Source: Candidatus Magnetomicrobium cryptolimnococcus (GTDB lineage Bacteria > Nitrospirota > Thermodesulfovibrionia > Thermodesulfovibrionales > Magnetobacteriaceae). From it: a DNA stretch of 64,000 nt. The stretch is taken from the NCBI GenBank assembly GCA_018606805.1, contig JAGYWI010000006.1:1-64000 (forward strand), given 5' to 3'. The notes under the pieces were generated by a model. That model was not told where the DNA came from and made no database searches. It saw nothing but the letters and a program-made list of their open reading frames with translations. Below, in pieces: positions 25,049-34,252 of the stretch. Both the position numbers and the translations under genes were made by a program. Within the stretch, counting starts at the first letter, position 1, and each line of letters opens with the position of its first letter.

Positions 25049-25234
25049 ATGAAAGTTATCGTAGATCAAGATAAATGTATTGGGTGTGGTAATTGTGAGG
25101 AACTGTGTCCGGCGGTTTTTCACGTAGATGAGACCATCGGTAAGGCTCTAGTAATAGATGCAGAGGCTTGTGAGTTTGCAGCTTGCTGTGAGGCAGCAGA
25201 GGAAAATTGTCCACAAGACGCTATTAGTCTCTAA
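25049..25234 (+). CDS. Small ferredoxin (single 4Fe-4S type)
   Basis: 61 aa. Cluster ligands are C-x2-C-x4-CP-type (DKCIGCGNCEELCPAVF) plus a late CP (ENCPQDAISL), as in monocluster ferredoxins where the second cluster's cysteines are partly lost (CEFAACCEAAEENCP). It acts as a soluble one-electron carrier. Placement between an iron-sulfur flavoprotein and the isomerase-dikinase fusion suggests a shared transcript; the next gene starts 5 bp after the stop. Confidence 0.93.
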   Translation: MKVIVDQDKCIGCGNCEELCPAVFHVDETIGKALVIDAEACEFAACCEAAEENCPQDAISL

Positions 25235-25239
25235 AAGCA

Positions 25240-28200
25240 ATGAATCCCTACGACAATAACCGCATACGTATAGGTAATCAGACTGCTTTTAGTTCCAAAG
25301 CGGTTATGGACCCTTTTTCTTATTGTATATCAAAAGGGTTTGATGCCTTTGAATGGTTTCCGGACAAAAAACCATGGGGGGAGGGGTGGCTTGAAGAAGA
25401 TATTTCGAAGGCTGAACGTTGTAGTATCAGGCTTACTTCCGCTATGCACAACATACGCCTATCAGTACATGCGGAGGTGCGTGCCAACCCGCTAAAGGCG
25501 GAGTCCTATGGTTTAATCTTTAAAAGCGTTGAATTTGCATCACACATTGGGGCTGTTTTACTGAATATCCATCTCCATACGGAAGAGGGGGTGGAAAGGT
25601 ATGTGGAATCCGTAAAACCCATAATAAAGCTTACGGCAGAGGCTGGGTTATTGCTTTCAATAGAAAACACAGTCATTACTGGTCCTGGGGATTTTAATCA
25701 TGCCTTTTATCTCATACGCAATCTACAGGACGTACCAACAAACCACGTGGGTATGTGTTTTGATTTTGGACATGCCAATATTTGGCATGAGACAAGGAAT
25801 GATTACATTAAGTATTTAGACCGTCTTGACGTTGAAGTGCCAATTATACATATTCATATGCACGAAAACTATGGTGATAAGGACGCTCACTTACCGCTTT
25901 TTAGTGGACCTGCCGGACAAAATGCAGGGGGCGTTGCTGTCTTTACTGAGCGTATCACTAAACGTGGGTTTAATGGCTCTATTATACTTGAGCAGTGGCC
26001 AGAGCCTCCAGAACTCCTTGATAAGGCACGCAGTGGTTTAAATAGTTTGATTAATACATTAAAAGTAAACGATACTTTACAGCAAAAAAAAACTGTACCC
26101 TTACAACAAGTAGAGATTGTATTAAAAAAAGAGCAAGTTAGTAGTAAGCAGGCTTTTGGTGGAGGGGAAGTAGATTTTGCAGATATTGTAGTGGAAGCCA
26201 ATAAAACAAACCGCAGTTGGCGCAATAAACTGAACTGGATATCCTCACTTTTTGATTCAAATACACTTAATGTTAATACTCAAGAAAAGCTGATTTATTT
26301 AGCAATCTATCTACATTTTTTAAATACAGGACAGATTAAATGCCAAGAAGACGGTAGCCACTATCGTCCATCGCATCACGCACGGGCTGCTATGAAAATA
26401 TACAAAGCACTTGTGAACCTCATGAACTCTGATAATGCCTTTATAATAAGGAAAATGCTACTTCGGTTGCCATCCTATGACGATGCTTACACAAGGGCTG
26501 AACCGCTTACAAGGATACGGGACATTGCACACAGGAATGATATTCCGAAAGAGCTTAAAAAGGAAATCAAGGATACCTTACAAAACAAACTCCACAGGTG
26601 CGCAGGTCCTGAGGACATGGAGACATCAAAAGACATATTAAGTCGTATAACTGCACCGGGGGCTTCGTACTCTATAGGCTTTGTTGAACAATTTAAGATA
26701 TTCCATAAGGAGCTTACCGAGTTTTTTAATGCCACTACGCTTATAGAAAGGCTTACTGGTATAAAAGATGATTGCAATAGATTGTACGATACTGAAAGTG
26801 CTGACTTAATAAATAAGCTGCTTTTATCCTTAAAAGATGGTGGGCAACGAACCCCTGAAACTATTATTAATACCGTTACTGTGCTTACGGATTTAAGGGA
26901 GATATTTTTGACCTATAGTCAAAAGGATACTGAGGCACGCAGCCAACGGATTTTAATAGCTGAAATATCTCTTGAAGATTTTGCATTCATACTTTTTAGT
27001 GAGCTTTTTAATAAATTAGAGCATGAAGGGCAAAGCGTACATTTATTTTTGCAAACATTAAGTTTACTTATAAAAAATATTATTTTAACTACAAAGGGCA
27101 AAGAGGAAGTTCAATATATTTTAAAAGAAATAGATACGTGGCAAGAAGATTTTACGGAAACTAATTACATTCATGTACTGCGTCTAAAGGCAACATTGGA
27201 GCGAGCACTGCGTTTTACACACGAATATGGCAGCAACGTCATAGCAATGTTTTATGACAAGGCGGTTAAGCTTGGTAGTGCACTTGACATTGATGAGCAT
27301 GCGGTTACTGTATATTGTGAGGACGATATACGTAGCAATCTGGTTTTTCAGCTTTCAAAGTTTCTTGTCTTTGTCATAAAATATTTACGCAATAAGGCAG
27401 GTCTGCAGTTTTGGGACACACTCGTGCCAGGTAGTGTTATAGGATATGTGCAGCATTTTGAAAGGCTAGAGTACTACGTTTTTGATACTATTAAAGGCAG
27501 CGTAATTGCACTCGTTGATAAAATTGATGGGGATGAATATATAAAAGAAGGTATTGCTGCAGTAGTGATTCCACATGATTTGCCGCATCTTTCGCATTTT
27601 GCTATACGCGCAAGACAGTCGGGTACTACTCTTGTTTGTCTGCAAGAAATAGAAAAATTTTCTAATTATTTAACACTTGTTGGGCAAAAGGCTTTTATAT
27701 CTGCATTTGAATCAGAATTTACATTTGACACTAATTTAACAAATATATCTGCCGCAGTTAATAAACCAAACGCTTTGCACAAAGAAGCTATAAGCATTGA
27801 ACATAGCATTATTGATGATAACAATAAAGAGGATTTTTACTTTTTATCAGAGATAAACATACAAAATGGTGGTCAAAAGGCAGGTAATTTAAAAATGCTA
27901 TATCAGGCATCTCAATTACCCGGTGCTATTTATAAAACTCCAAATGCCATTGTGCTTCCCTTTGGGCTAATGCACAAAGCGCTAAATGCCTACTCGCCAC
28001 AGCTTTTTGATGAATACATAAGCGTAGTAAACACGTTAGAAAAAGGCGTTTATGAAAAAGGTGCTGAGCCTTTACTTTTGCGCTTAAAAGCTATTATTTC
28101 TGAAATTCCAATTGCTAAGTCTATCGTAGATAACATTAAGTCATTTTTTCATGGCGATGGTTTATTGGTTGTGCGTTCAAGCTCTAACTGTGAAGACCTT

Positions 28201-28776
28201 GAGACGATGTCAGGGGCTGGGTTATATGAGTCAGTAGTGGGTGTAAAGCATGAAGGCATAGAGGATGCTGTTAGATACGTTTGGGCTTCTTTGTGGTTAA
28301 CAAGGGCTTTTAATTCACGTGTGCAGTATGGGATTAGTCAAATGTATGCGCGTATGGCAGTTATAGTGCAAAAATTGATTATGCCAGATTATGCCTTTAT
28401 AATGCACAGCGTTAACCCAATAAATAGAAATAGTGATGAGGTGTATGTTGAGCTTGCCCCAGGTCTTGGTGAAACTCTTACATCTTCTAAAGCCAACGGT
28501 AGTGCGTACAGAATTGTGTGTAAGGCAAATAAAGATAAAACTGATTTGCTAAACTTAAAGATGCTCTCTTTTGCGAATTATAGTAATATAGGTAAAAAAA
28601 CTATTGATTATACGAAAGAACCCCTTACAATAAATGATTTATACCGTAAAAATATTGCAAGACGGCTTTTTCAAATTGCTATATGTGTAGAAGAAACATT
28701 TGATAACAAACCGCAGGACATAGAAGGCGTTATTGTTGGTGATGATATTTATGTAGTTCAAAGCCGTAACTTTTAA
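25240..28776 (+). CDS. Fusion of AP2-type sugar isomerase-like TIM barrel with glucan-water-dikinase-like C-terminus
   Basis: 1178 aa. Residues 1-265 form an AP-endonuclease-2/xylose-isomerase-like barrel with metal ligands Glu142 (SIENT), Asp175 and His178 (FDFGHAN), the HIHMHENYGDKDAHLP loop and Glu251 (ILEQW). Residues about 325-740 are helical and unrecognised. The C-terminal part follows plant glucan, water dikinase order: a phosphohistidine segment around HDLPHLSHFAIRARQ (His786), then an ATP-binding domain with VVRSSSNCEDLETMSGAG (Arg979), VWASLWLTRAF, VELAPGLGETL and the closing IEGVIVGDDIYVVQSR. PEP synthase has the reverse order of these two domains. A role in phosphorylating glycogen-like glucan with ATP is an inference. 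The plant carbohydrate-binding modules are absent. Confidence 0.8.
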   Translation: MNPYDNNRIRIGNQTAFSSKAVMDPFSYCISKGFDAFEWFPDKKPWGEGWLEEDISKAERCSIRLTSAMHNIRLSVHAEVRANPLKAESYGLIFKSVEFASHIGAVLLNIHLHTEEGVERYVESVKPIIKLTAEAGLLLSIENTVITGPGDFNHAFYLIRNLQDVPTNHVGMCFDFGHANIWHETRNDYIKYLDRLDVEVPIIHIHMHENYGDKDAHLPLFSGPAGQNAGGVAVFTERITKRGFNGSIILEQWPEPPELLDKARSGLNSLINTLKVNDTLQQKKTVPLQQVEIVLKKEQVSSKQAFGGGEVDFADIVVEANKTNRSWRNKLNWISSLFDSNTLNVNTQEKLIYLAIYLHFLNTGQIKCQEDGSHYRPSHHARAAMKIYKALVNLMNSDNAFIIRKMLLRLPSYDDAYTRAEPLTRIRDIAHRNDIPKELKKEIKDTLQNKLHRCAGPEDMETSKDILSRITAPGASYSIGFVEQFKIFHKELTEFFNATTLIERLTGIKDDCNRLYDTESADLINKLLLSLKDGGQRTPETIINTVTVLTDLREIFLTYSQKDTEARSQRILIAEISLEDFAFILFSELFNKLEHEGQSVHLFLQTLSLLIKNIILTTKGKEEVQYILKEIDTWQEDFTETNYIHVLRLKATLERALRFTHEYGSNVIAMFYDKAVKLGSALDIDEHAVTVYCEDDIRSNLVFQLSKFLVFVIKYLRNKAGLQFWDTLVPGSVIGYVQHFERLEYYVFDTIKGSVIALVDKIDGDEYIKEGIAAVVIPHDLPHLSHFAIRARQSGTTLVCLQEIEKFSNYLTLVGQKAFISAFESEFTFDTNLTNISAAVNKPNALHKEAISIEHSIIDDNNKEDFYFLSEINIQNGGQKAGNLKMLYQASQLPGAIYKTPNAIVLPFGLMHKALNAYSPQLFDEYISVVNTLEKGVYEKGAEPLLLRLKAIISEIPIAKSIVDNIKSFFHGDGLLVVRSSSNCEDLETMSGAGLYESVVGVKHEGIEDAVRYVWASLWLTRAFNSRVQYGISQMYARMAVIVQKLIMPDYAFIMHSVNPINRNSDEVYVELAPGLGETLTSSKANGSAYRIVCKANKDKTDLLNLKMLSFANYSNIGKKTIDYTKEPLTINDLYRKNIARRLFQIAICVEETFDNKPQDIEGVIVGDDIYVVQSRNF

Positions 28777-28954
28777 GGCTTATAATACAGTATACCCCGT
28801 TGTCAAGACAATTTTAATATCTTTTTGTTACTCCTAATTTATTTGGACATAATTATGCCATAATTTTTTCCCCTTGACAGCTCTGAAACGTTGTGGGATA
28901 ATTGGGTTAAGACAATTTCCTTTTTTATAATCAACGGTACAAAGGAGTACGAGT

Positions 28955-30361
28955 ATGTTAGTGGATACTATTAATGAAGAGCTTTGCGCAGATTTGCTAA
29001 AAAAAACACTTTCAAATGGTGGTGAATATGCCGATGTTTTTTTTGAATTTAAAAAACCGATGAGTATTATTTTAGAAGACAATAAAATCGAAAAAATCCT
29101 CTCAGGTTCGGATTGTGGGGTTGGCATAAGGCTTATTTATAATGGTAAAACGTCTTATGCCTATACAAATGAATTAAGCAAAGAAACACTTAAAGAAACA
29201 GCATTATCGGTAAGTAAGGCGGCTAAGTACAAAATAGGGCAAGAAACCACTGTTAATTTGATGAAGCTGCGACCTGAGACTGAATTTAACATATTAAAAA
29301 GACCTGAAGATGTCCCTATGGAAATAAAGCTACAAAGGCTTCTAAGTGCCAATATTGTTGCCAGAAATATCAGTAATAAAATACGCCAAGTAAGGGTACA
29401 ATACGCAGACACTACGCAACATGTGTATATTGCAAATTCAACAGGTGCTTACTGTGAAGATAGGCGCGTTTATATGCTTTTATTAGTACACGTCATAGCC
29501 GAAGATAGCGGTGTGATACAAACAGGTTTTGAAACCATCGGTGGCTTTACAGGGTTTGAACTCATTGAAAACACCGATACGGATGCTATAGCTACAGAGG
29601 CGGCTAAAAGGGCTGTTCGTATGTTAAAGGCACAAAAAATCAATGGAGGTACTATGCCAGTTGTTATATCCTCAGCCGCTGGCGGTACTATGATTCATGA
29701 GGCTATAGGTCATGGGCTTGAGGCAGACCTTGCTCAACAGGGGGTCTCCGTATATGCAAATAAGCTTGGACAGCAAATTGCCTCATCGAATATTACTGTT
29801 ATAGATAATGGTACATTAGCTGGCAAACGCGGCTCTTATACCTTTGATGATGAGGCAACGCCTTCAAAGGAAAACATACTTGTTGAAAAGGGTGTTTTGA
29901 TAAAATACATGAACGATAGGCTTACATCACTAAAAGATGGAGCACCATTAACAGGTAATGGACGCAGACAGTCATACCAAAATCGCCCTATCCCCAGAAT
30001 GACAAATACATACTTAGCCAGCGGCAATGACATACCGGCAGATATACTAAAAAGCACAGACAGTGGGCTTTTTGTCAAAAAAATGGGTGGTGGACAAGTC
30101 AATACTCTAACAGGGGATTTTGTGTTTGAAGTACAGGAGGGATTTTTAATAGAAAAAGGGGCAATCTCAGTCCCTGTGCGTGGTGCTACACTTACAGGAA
30201 ATGGTCCACAAGTGCTGCAAAGTATTGATGCCATTGGCCTAGACCTTGGGTTTGCCATTGGCACGTGTGGTAAAGACGGTCAAGGTGTACCGGTTACTGA
30301 TGCCCTGCCTACAATAAGGATACCGGCTATTGTGGTCGGTGGGGTAGTTGGTGGTAATTAG
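28955..30361 (+). CDS. tldD: Metalloprotease TldD
   Basis: 468 aa. The zinc site HEAIGH (in TMIHEAIGHGLEADL) defines the TldD subunit of the TldD/TldE protease, which degrades leader or antitoxin peptides (e.g. microcin maturation, CcdA turnover). N-terminal pattern GGEYADVFFEF and the C-terminal TGNGPQVLQSIDAIG ... GKDGQGVPVTDALPTIRI are typical. AAAGGAG before the ATG sets the start. A TldE partner is not in this window. Confidence 0.93.
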   Translation: MLVDTINEELCADLLKKTLSNGGEYADVFFEFKKPMSIILEDNKIEKILSGSDCGVGIRLIYNGKTSYAYTNELSKETLKETALSVSKAAKYKIGQETTVNLMKLRPETEFNILKRPEDVPMEIKLQRLLSANIVARNISNKIRQVRVQYADTTQHVYIANSTGAYCEDRRVYMLLLVHVIAEDSGVIQTGFETIGGFTGFELIENTDTDAIATEAAKRAVRMLKAQKINGGTMPVVISSAAGGTMIHEAIGHGLEADLAQQGVSVYANKLGQQIASSNITVIDNGTLAGKRGSYTFDDEATPSKENILVEKGVLIKYMNDRLTSLKDGAPLTGNGRRQSYQNRPIPRMTNTYLASGNDIPADILKSTDSGLFVKKMGGGQVNTLTGDFVFEVQEGFLIEKGAISVPVRGATLTGNGPQVLQSIDAIGLDLGFAIGTCGKDGQGVPVTDALPTIRIPAIVVGGVVGGN

Positions 30362-30470
30362 GTGTGTCATTAATACTACAATTATTACATTTTTTATACA
30401 TATGCTATTACCTAAATGCCCATTAAAGCTTTGTTAAGGCATGGCATATTATTTGCTAATAGTATAAATT

Positions 30471-31364
30471 ATGAGATACCAAAGGACGATTAAAAAAGAT
30501 ATATACATAAGCGGTATTGGCCTTCATTGTGGCCAACTGAGTACGTTAGTGTTAAAACCAGCGCCCGAGGACACAGGGGTTGTGTTTTATAGAAAAGACA
30601 AAAACGTCTATCTTCAAGCCCACGTAGGACAGGTGCTTGACACTACTTTTGCTACAACCATTGGTAATGAACGGGCTAAAGTGCGCACCGTTGAACACCT
30701 TCTGGCCTCGCTGTATGCTTTAGGTATTGACAATGTTTATATAGAAGTGGATGGGCCAGAAATTCCTATATTAGATGGCAGTGCTATTGAGTTTGCAACC
30801 CATATTATAACGGCAGGCATTAAAAAACAAAAAGAAAAGATGCCTTTTATCAAAATTACAAAGCCTGTTACATTAAATGACGGGGATAAAGGGAATGTTT
30901 CTATATACCCATATGAAGGGTTGAGGATTACCTTTAGGCTGCTTTTTGAAAACCACTTTTTAGGCGAACAGGTGCTTACTGTTGACTTAAATGAAGAGGT
31001 TTTTGTTACCGACATAGCACCAGCTAGGACGTTTGGGTTTTTAAAGGATATACAGTATTTTAGGAAAATGGGGCTCGCAAAAGGTGGCTCACTTGAAAAT
31101 GCTGTTGTTTTTAGCGAATCGGCAGTATTAAACGAATCTGGCCTGCGCTTTACTGATGAGTGTGTAAGGCATAAAATCTTAGATAGTATAGGGGATTTTT
31201 CGCTGATTGGATTTCCAATTCAAGGGCATATTATTGCCAACAAATCAGGACACACGATGAACGTAGGGTTTCTTAAGAGGCTTTTAATGTGCTCTGAGTG
31301 TTGGGAAGTTGTTACAGAGCGTGAATTTATGAAAATGCCTGTGCTTAGTTATAGTTATGTCTAA
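30471..31364 (+). CDS. lpxC: UDP-3-O-acyl-N-acetylglucosamine deacetylase
   Basis: 297 aa, the committed zinc enzyme of lipid A synthesis. Zinc ligands and catalytic residues are visible in RTVEHLLASLYALGIDN (first His), ECVRHKILDSIGDFSLIG (His and Asp) and KSGHTMN (catalytic His). It confirms an LPS-containing outer membrane. There is no Shine-Dalgarno; TATAAA lies only a few bases before the ATG, so the transcript may be leaderless. Confidence 0.95.
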   Translation: MRYQRTIKKDIYISGIGLHCGQLSTLVLKPAPEDTGVVFYRKDKNVYLQAHVGQVLDTTFATTIGNERAKVRTVEHLLASLYALGIDNVYIEVDGPEIPILDGSAIEFATHIITAGIKKQKEKMPFIKITKPVTLNDGDKGNVSIYPYEGLRITFRLLFENHFLGEQVLTVDLNEEVFVTDIAPARTFGFLKDIQYFRKMGLAKGGSLENAVVFSESAVLNESGLRFTDECVRHKILDSIGDFSLIGFPIQGHIIANKSGHTMNVGFLKRLLMCSECWEVVTEREFMKMPVLSYSYV

Positions 31365-31411
31365 GTAATTAATGGTTTATACATATTTGTTGTTATATTA
31401 TCAAGTTATAT

Positions 31412-31417
31412 TATAAT
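31412..31417 (+). promoter_or_regulatory. Candidate -10 element close to the cytochrome start
   Basis: TATAAT at 31412-31417 ends 11 bp before the ATG at 31429. A transcript starting about 7 bp downstream would have a leader of roughly five bases. No ribosome site is seen. Confidence 0.35.
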
Positions 31418-31428
31418 ATACTATATTG

Positions 31429-33399
31429 ATGAAAAAATTAAGACCGGGTGCATTAAGTGCGTATTTTAATAAAAGGGCCATAGTCCTTTTTCTTTTGTTG
31501 TCCACGTCATTAGTAGTTGTTTTTGCGTATAAGTTCTGGAGAGAAGATACGTCAGAAGGCTGTGTTACGTGTCATGGAAATAAGGAACTTATGGAAAAAG
31601 TGGGCTATCCCTATATGTATACCACAAATGAGATAGTGCAAAAAGAAAGTAAGCACCCAAATGTTCAGTGCAGAGACTGCCACCTTGGTGATGGGCGTAC
31701 GTTGAACTCTAAGAAGGCACATAAAGGTATGCTGAAGGCCATTTTAGTTACGGAAAAGGGTGGGGTGGCAGAAAGAGGAAAGTATTACGATGGACCGATA
31801 CTGCAAACAGGAAATAATAAAATTTTTGACTTATTACCAAAGGTAAGTGAAAATAATCAGCTATACGTTTCGGATGAGGTAAGAAATCTGCTTTGGCATG
31901 ACCGGGACCTAAACACATTTAATTTTGACCCTGAAATAGCAAAAAAAACCTGTAGTAAATCCAACTGCCATCCGCAGGAGTTAAAACAGTTTAAGAAGTC
32001 TATTATGGGACGCAATTACCGTCAACGTTATATGAAAACGTGGACCAAACCTTATGGACCACACAATTGTGGGCCATCTTTTGCAGACCTTCCACCCATT
32101 GAAGAACTAAACGGGGCAGGCTTTGACTATAAAAACACTGAGGAAATCATCAAAGACCTAAACGTGCCTTTTACTAAAGAACAAGCTGAAGTTAAGCAGA
32201 AATTTTGCAATATATGCCACGCTGGTTGCCTTGATTGCCATTATACACCATCCCGTGAAGAAGGTGTCCACTCATTTAAGAAAACGCCAACGCCTGAAAG
32301 CTGTAGCGGCTTTGGCAGAGGGACAAGTATTTGTCATCCGGGGGCTTTGCAGGCAAGGCGCGGGGAAACATACATTGGTGGGGACTATTCCATCCCCTTT
32401 GGTATGAAACCAGATGTACATTATAAAAAAGGTATTAACTGCGTTGACTGTCATCCAACAGGTAAGGCCGGTATGGGAGATATTGAACGAAACGCAAACT
32501 GTGGCGACTGCCATATGGAAATAGAAGATGCGCATGCAAACAGTATTCATAAGAAGTTAGACTGTGCTACCTGCCACATTGAGGAGCTTGGCGGTTATCA
32601 GCTTACTGTTTGGGGACCGGGTACGGTATCCAAGAAACCAAATCCATTTAAAAAGTACTCCCTTTACTACGGTATTCAAAAACCTCCAATTATCGTAAAG
32701 GATCAAAAAGGCATTTGGCGACCATATAAGATATGGCCTCATAGTGTTGGAAATATTAAAAACCCAGTGCTGCCGTCTCCAGCGCTCCAGTATCGTTGGC
32801 CTGAAGGACAGACAAAGGACGCATACTTTATAGTTGGTACGTTTGATGGGCTTCCGCAAAACAATAATCACCTGCTGTGGATACAGTTTGATCAGGCCTC
32901 GCACCCATACGGTAAGGCACGGAATTGCAACTCTTGTCATGAAAGTAAAACGCAAGTGTCTGAATCAACATGGGAGTTTTTCGACAACTATGGTGCTGAA
33001 CCTTTTACGGGTAAACATAATATAGTGGCAGATAGCGAAAGCCTTCGCATTACTGACCTTGAAAATACCTCACCTATAGTATTGTTGGAAGGGGCTAATA
33101 TGTCTGACTTTGCCTCTTGGGTATATTTAAAAGATAAGTGGAAGGCAACTGGCGATTTTTCAATAAATATAGATTATGAAAAATACAAAAAATATTTGTC
33201 AATATCTACTGAAATAAATAACCTACTTCAAAGTACAAATATAGATGCTTTATCCTTGAAGACTCAAAAACAGTTTAAAGCCATAAAGGGTATAGCCTTA
33301 CATAATGAAGATGAAGGGTTACAGGAAATCAACAGGTTCTATACAAAAACAGGTTTACATTTGGAAAAATCAGGCTTAATAGAACAAAACAAGCAGTAG
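31429..33399 (+). CDS. Membrane-anchored multiheme c-type cytochrome
   Basis: About 656 aa from ATG 31429 (a TTG lies one codon earlier). An uncleaved N-terminal helix (AIVLFLLLSTSLVVVFAY) anchors a periplasmic domain. Eight CXXCH heme sites are present (CVTCH, CRDCH, CNICH, CLDCH, CVDCH, CGDCH, CATCH, CNSCH). Two irregular sites also occur: CSKSNCH (CX4CH) and a CX9CH in the stretch starting CSGFGRG. Up to ten hemes are therefore possible. A C-terminal region of about 140 residues lacks hemes. It most likely relays electrons in anaerobic respiration; the partner and acceptor are not encoded nearby. Alternatives include a reductase subunit. Confidence 0.88.
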   Translation: MKKLRPGALSAYFNKRAIVLFLLLSTSLVVVFAYKFWREDTSEGCVTCHGNKELMEKVGYPYMYTTNEIVQKESKHPNVQCRDCHLGDGRTLNSKKAHKGMLKAILVTEKGGVAERGKYYDGPILQTGNNKIFDLLPKVSENNQLYVSDEVRNLLWHDRDLNTFNFDPEIAKKTCSKSNCHPQELKQFKKSIMGRNYRQRYMKTWTKPYGPHNCGPSFADLPPIEELNGAGFDYKNTEEIIKDLNVPFTKEQAEVKQKFCNICHAGCLDCHYTPSREEGVHSFKKTPTPESCSGFGRGTSICHPGALQARRGETYIGGDYSIPFGMKPDVHYKKGINCVDCHPTGKAGMGDIERNANCGDCHMEIEDAHANSIHKKLDCATCHIEELGGYQLTVWGPGTVSKKPNPFKKYSLYYGIQKPPIIVKDQKGIWRPYKIWPHSVGNIKNPVLPSPALQYRWPEGQTKDAYFIVGTFDGLPQNNNHLLWIQFDQASHPYGKARNCNSCHESKTQVSESTWEFFDNYGAEPFTGKHNIVADSESLRITDLENTSPIVLLEGANMSDFASWVYLKDKWKATGDFSINIDYEKYKKYLSISTEINNLLQSTNIDALSLKTQKQFKAIKGIALHNEDEGLQEINRFYTKTGLHLEKSGLIEQNKQ

Positions 33400-33457
33400 A
33401 CATATTGTTTTTACAATATACATAGTATAACGTATTTGACGGAGGCTTAGGTTAACA

Positions 33458-33994
33458 GTGGAAGAGCATAGAGGTTCAGAGGTAGAAGATATACATGAGG
33501 CTCTCATTAAAAGGGGACTTAAAAAGGCAAACGTTAGCTTTGAAGAGATAGGTCAAATGCTTGATAATAGTTATTTAACAAAAGATATGGACTGGGCATC
33601 TATTAAAACGTTAGGGAAGGCTGTTAAAGTATATAATGCTAAAAAAGATACTATTATATTTACAGAAGGGGATATGGATGCCTTTTTATGTTTAATAGTA
33701 AAGGGGAAGGTTAATATAGTGAAGCGTGATATTAATAATCAAGAAAAAGTAATAGCCTCCATTAATCATGGTAGAACCTTTGGCGAAATGTCTGTTATAG
33801 ATGGTGAGCCTCGCTCGGCAACAGCAGTGGCTGCTATGGATACCCTTCTTATAATGCTTTCACGTGAAGACTTTTTAATTCTTAGTGAGGAAACACCGCG
33901 TTTGGCTGTTATTTTGGTTATGAATGTGGCAAAACTCATGAGTCAAAAGCTAAGAATGGCAAGTGGGATATTGGTTGATCATATTAATAAATAA
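33458..33994 (+). CDS. Cyclic-nucleotide-binding domain protein without DNA-binding domain
   Basis: 178 aa from a GTG with GGAGG 12 bp upstream. Residues about 50-165 form a cNMP-binding beta-roll: IIFTEGDMDAFLCLIVKGKVNIV and the phosphate-binding cassette GRTFGEMSVIDGEPRSATA (canonical G-E-x7-R-S/T-A). No helix-turn-helix follows, so it is not a Crp-type regulator but a stand-alone ligand sensor or regulatory subunit. It follows the cytochrome gene by 58 bp in the same direction. Confidence 0.85.
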   Translation: MEEHRGSEVEDIHEALIKRGLKKANVSFEEIGQMLDNSYLTKDMDWASIKTLGKAVKVYNAKKDTIIFTEGDMDAFLCLIVKGKVNIVKRDINNQEKVIASINHGRTFGEMSVIDGEPRSATAVAAMDTLLIMLSREDFLILSEETPRLAVILVMNVAKLMSQKLRMASGILVDHINK

Positions 33995-34103
33995 AGAAAA
34001 AAGGTAACTATTTAGAGGTTGTGTAAAAGCAGTATTTTTTATTATGTCTCATGAAATAGTGTTTTTGGGGTTCAAGGGACGAGTCCCTTTGGCGGAAGTG
34101 TGA

Positions 34104-34245
34104 GGGCAGTGCCCTCACTGTGTATTTGTTTCCTTATTATTTAATAATGCCTTGTAAACCTAATTTGTGGGGTGTGAGGGAAGAACAGGGGAGGTACACC
34201 TTCGCACCCCTTTTGTCTAAAAGTGTTTTCCCCCGCTCTTCTATT
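34104..34245 (-). repeat. Two adjoining dispersed repeats after pgk
   Basis: From 34245 down to about 34180 is the sense-oriented gene-3'-end repeat (GCGGGGGAAAACACTTTTAG) following pgk. From 34170 to 34104 is the CCTAATTTG / TTTGTTTCCTTATTA / GGCAGTGCCCTCAC repeat. The junction CCTTGTAAACC here is the unoccupied form of the site holding MITE copy 2 at 8 kb. The rest of the 33995-34252 gap contains GGGACGAGTCCC and nothing else recognisable. Confidence 0.6.
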
Positions 34246-34252
34246 TCTTTAA

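Noticed and set aside
30442-30457. Sigma-54-like TGGCATATTATTTGCT before lpxC
   Set aside because: One mismatch in the -24 box and only about 14 bp from the ATG, with a -10-like hexamer nearby; more likely chance in AT-rich DNA.
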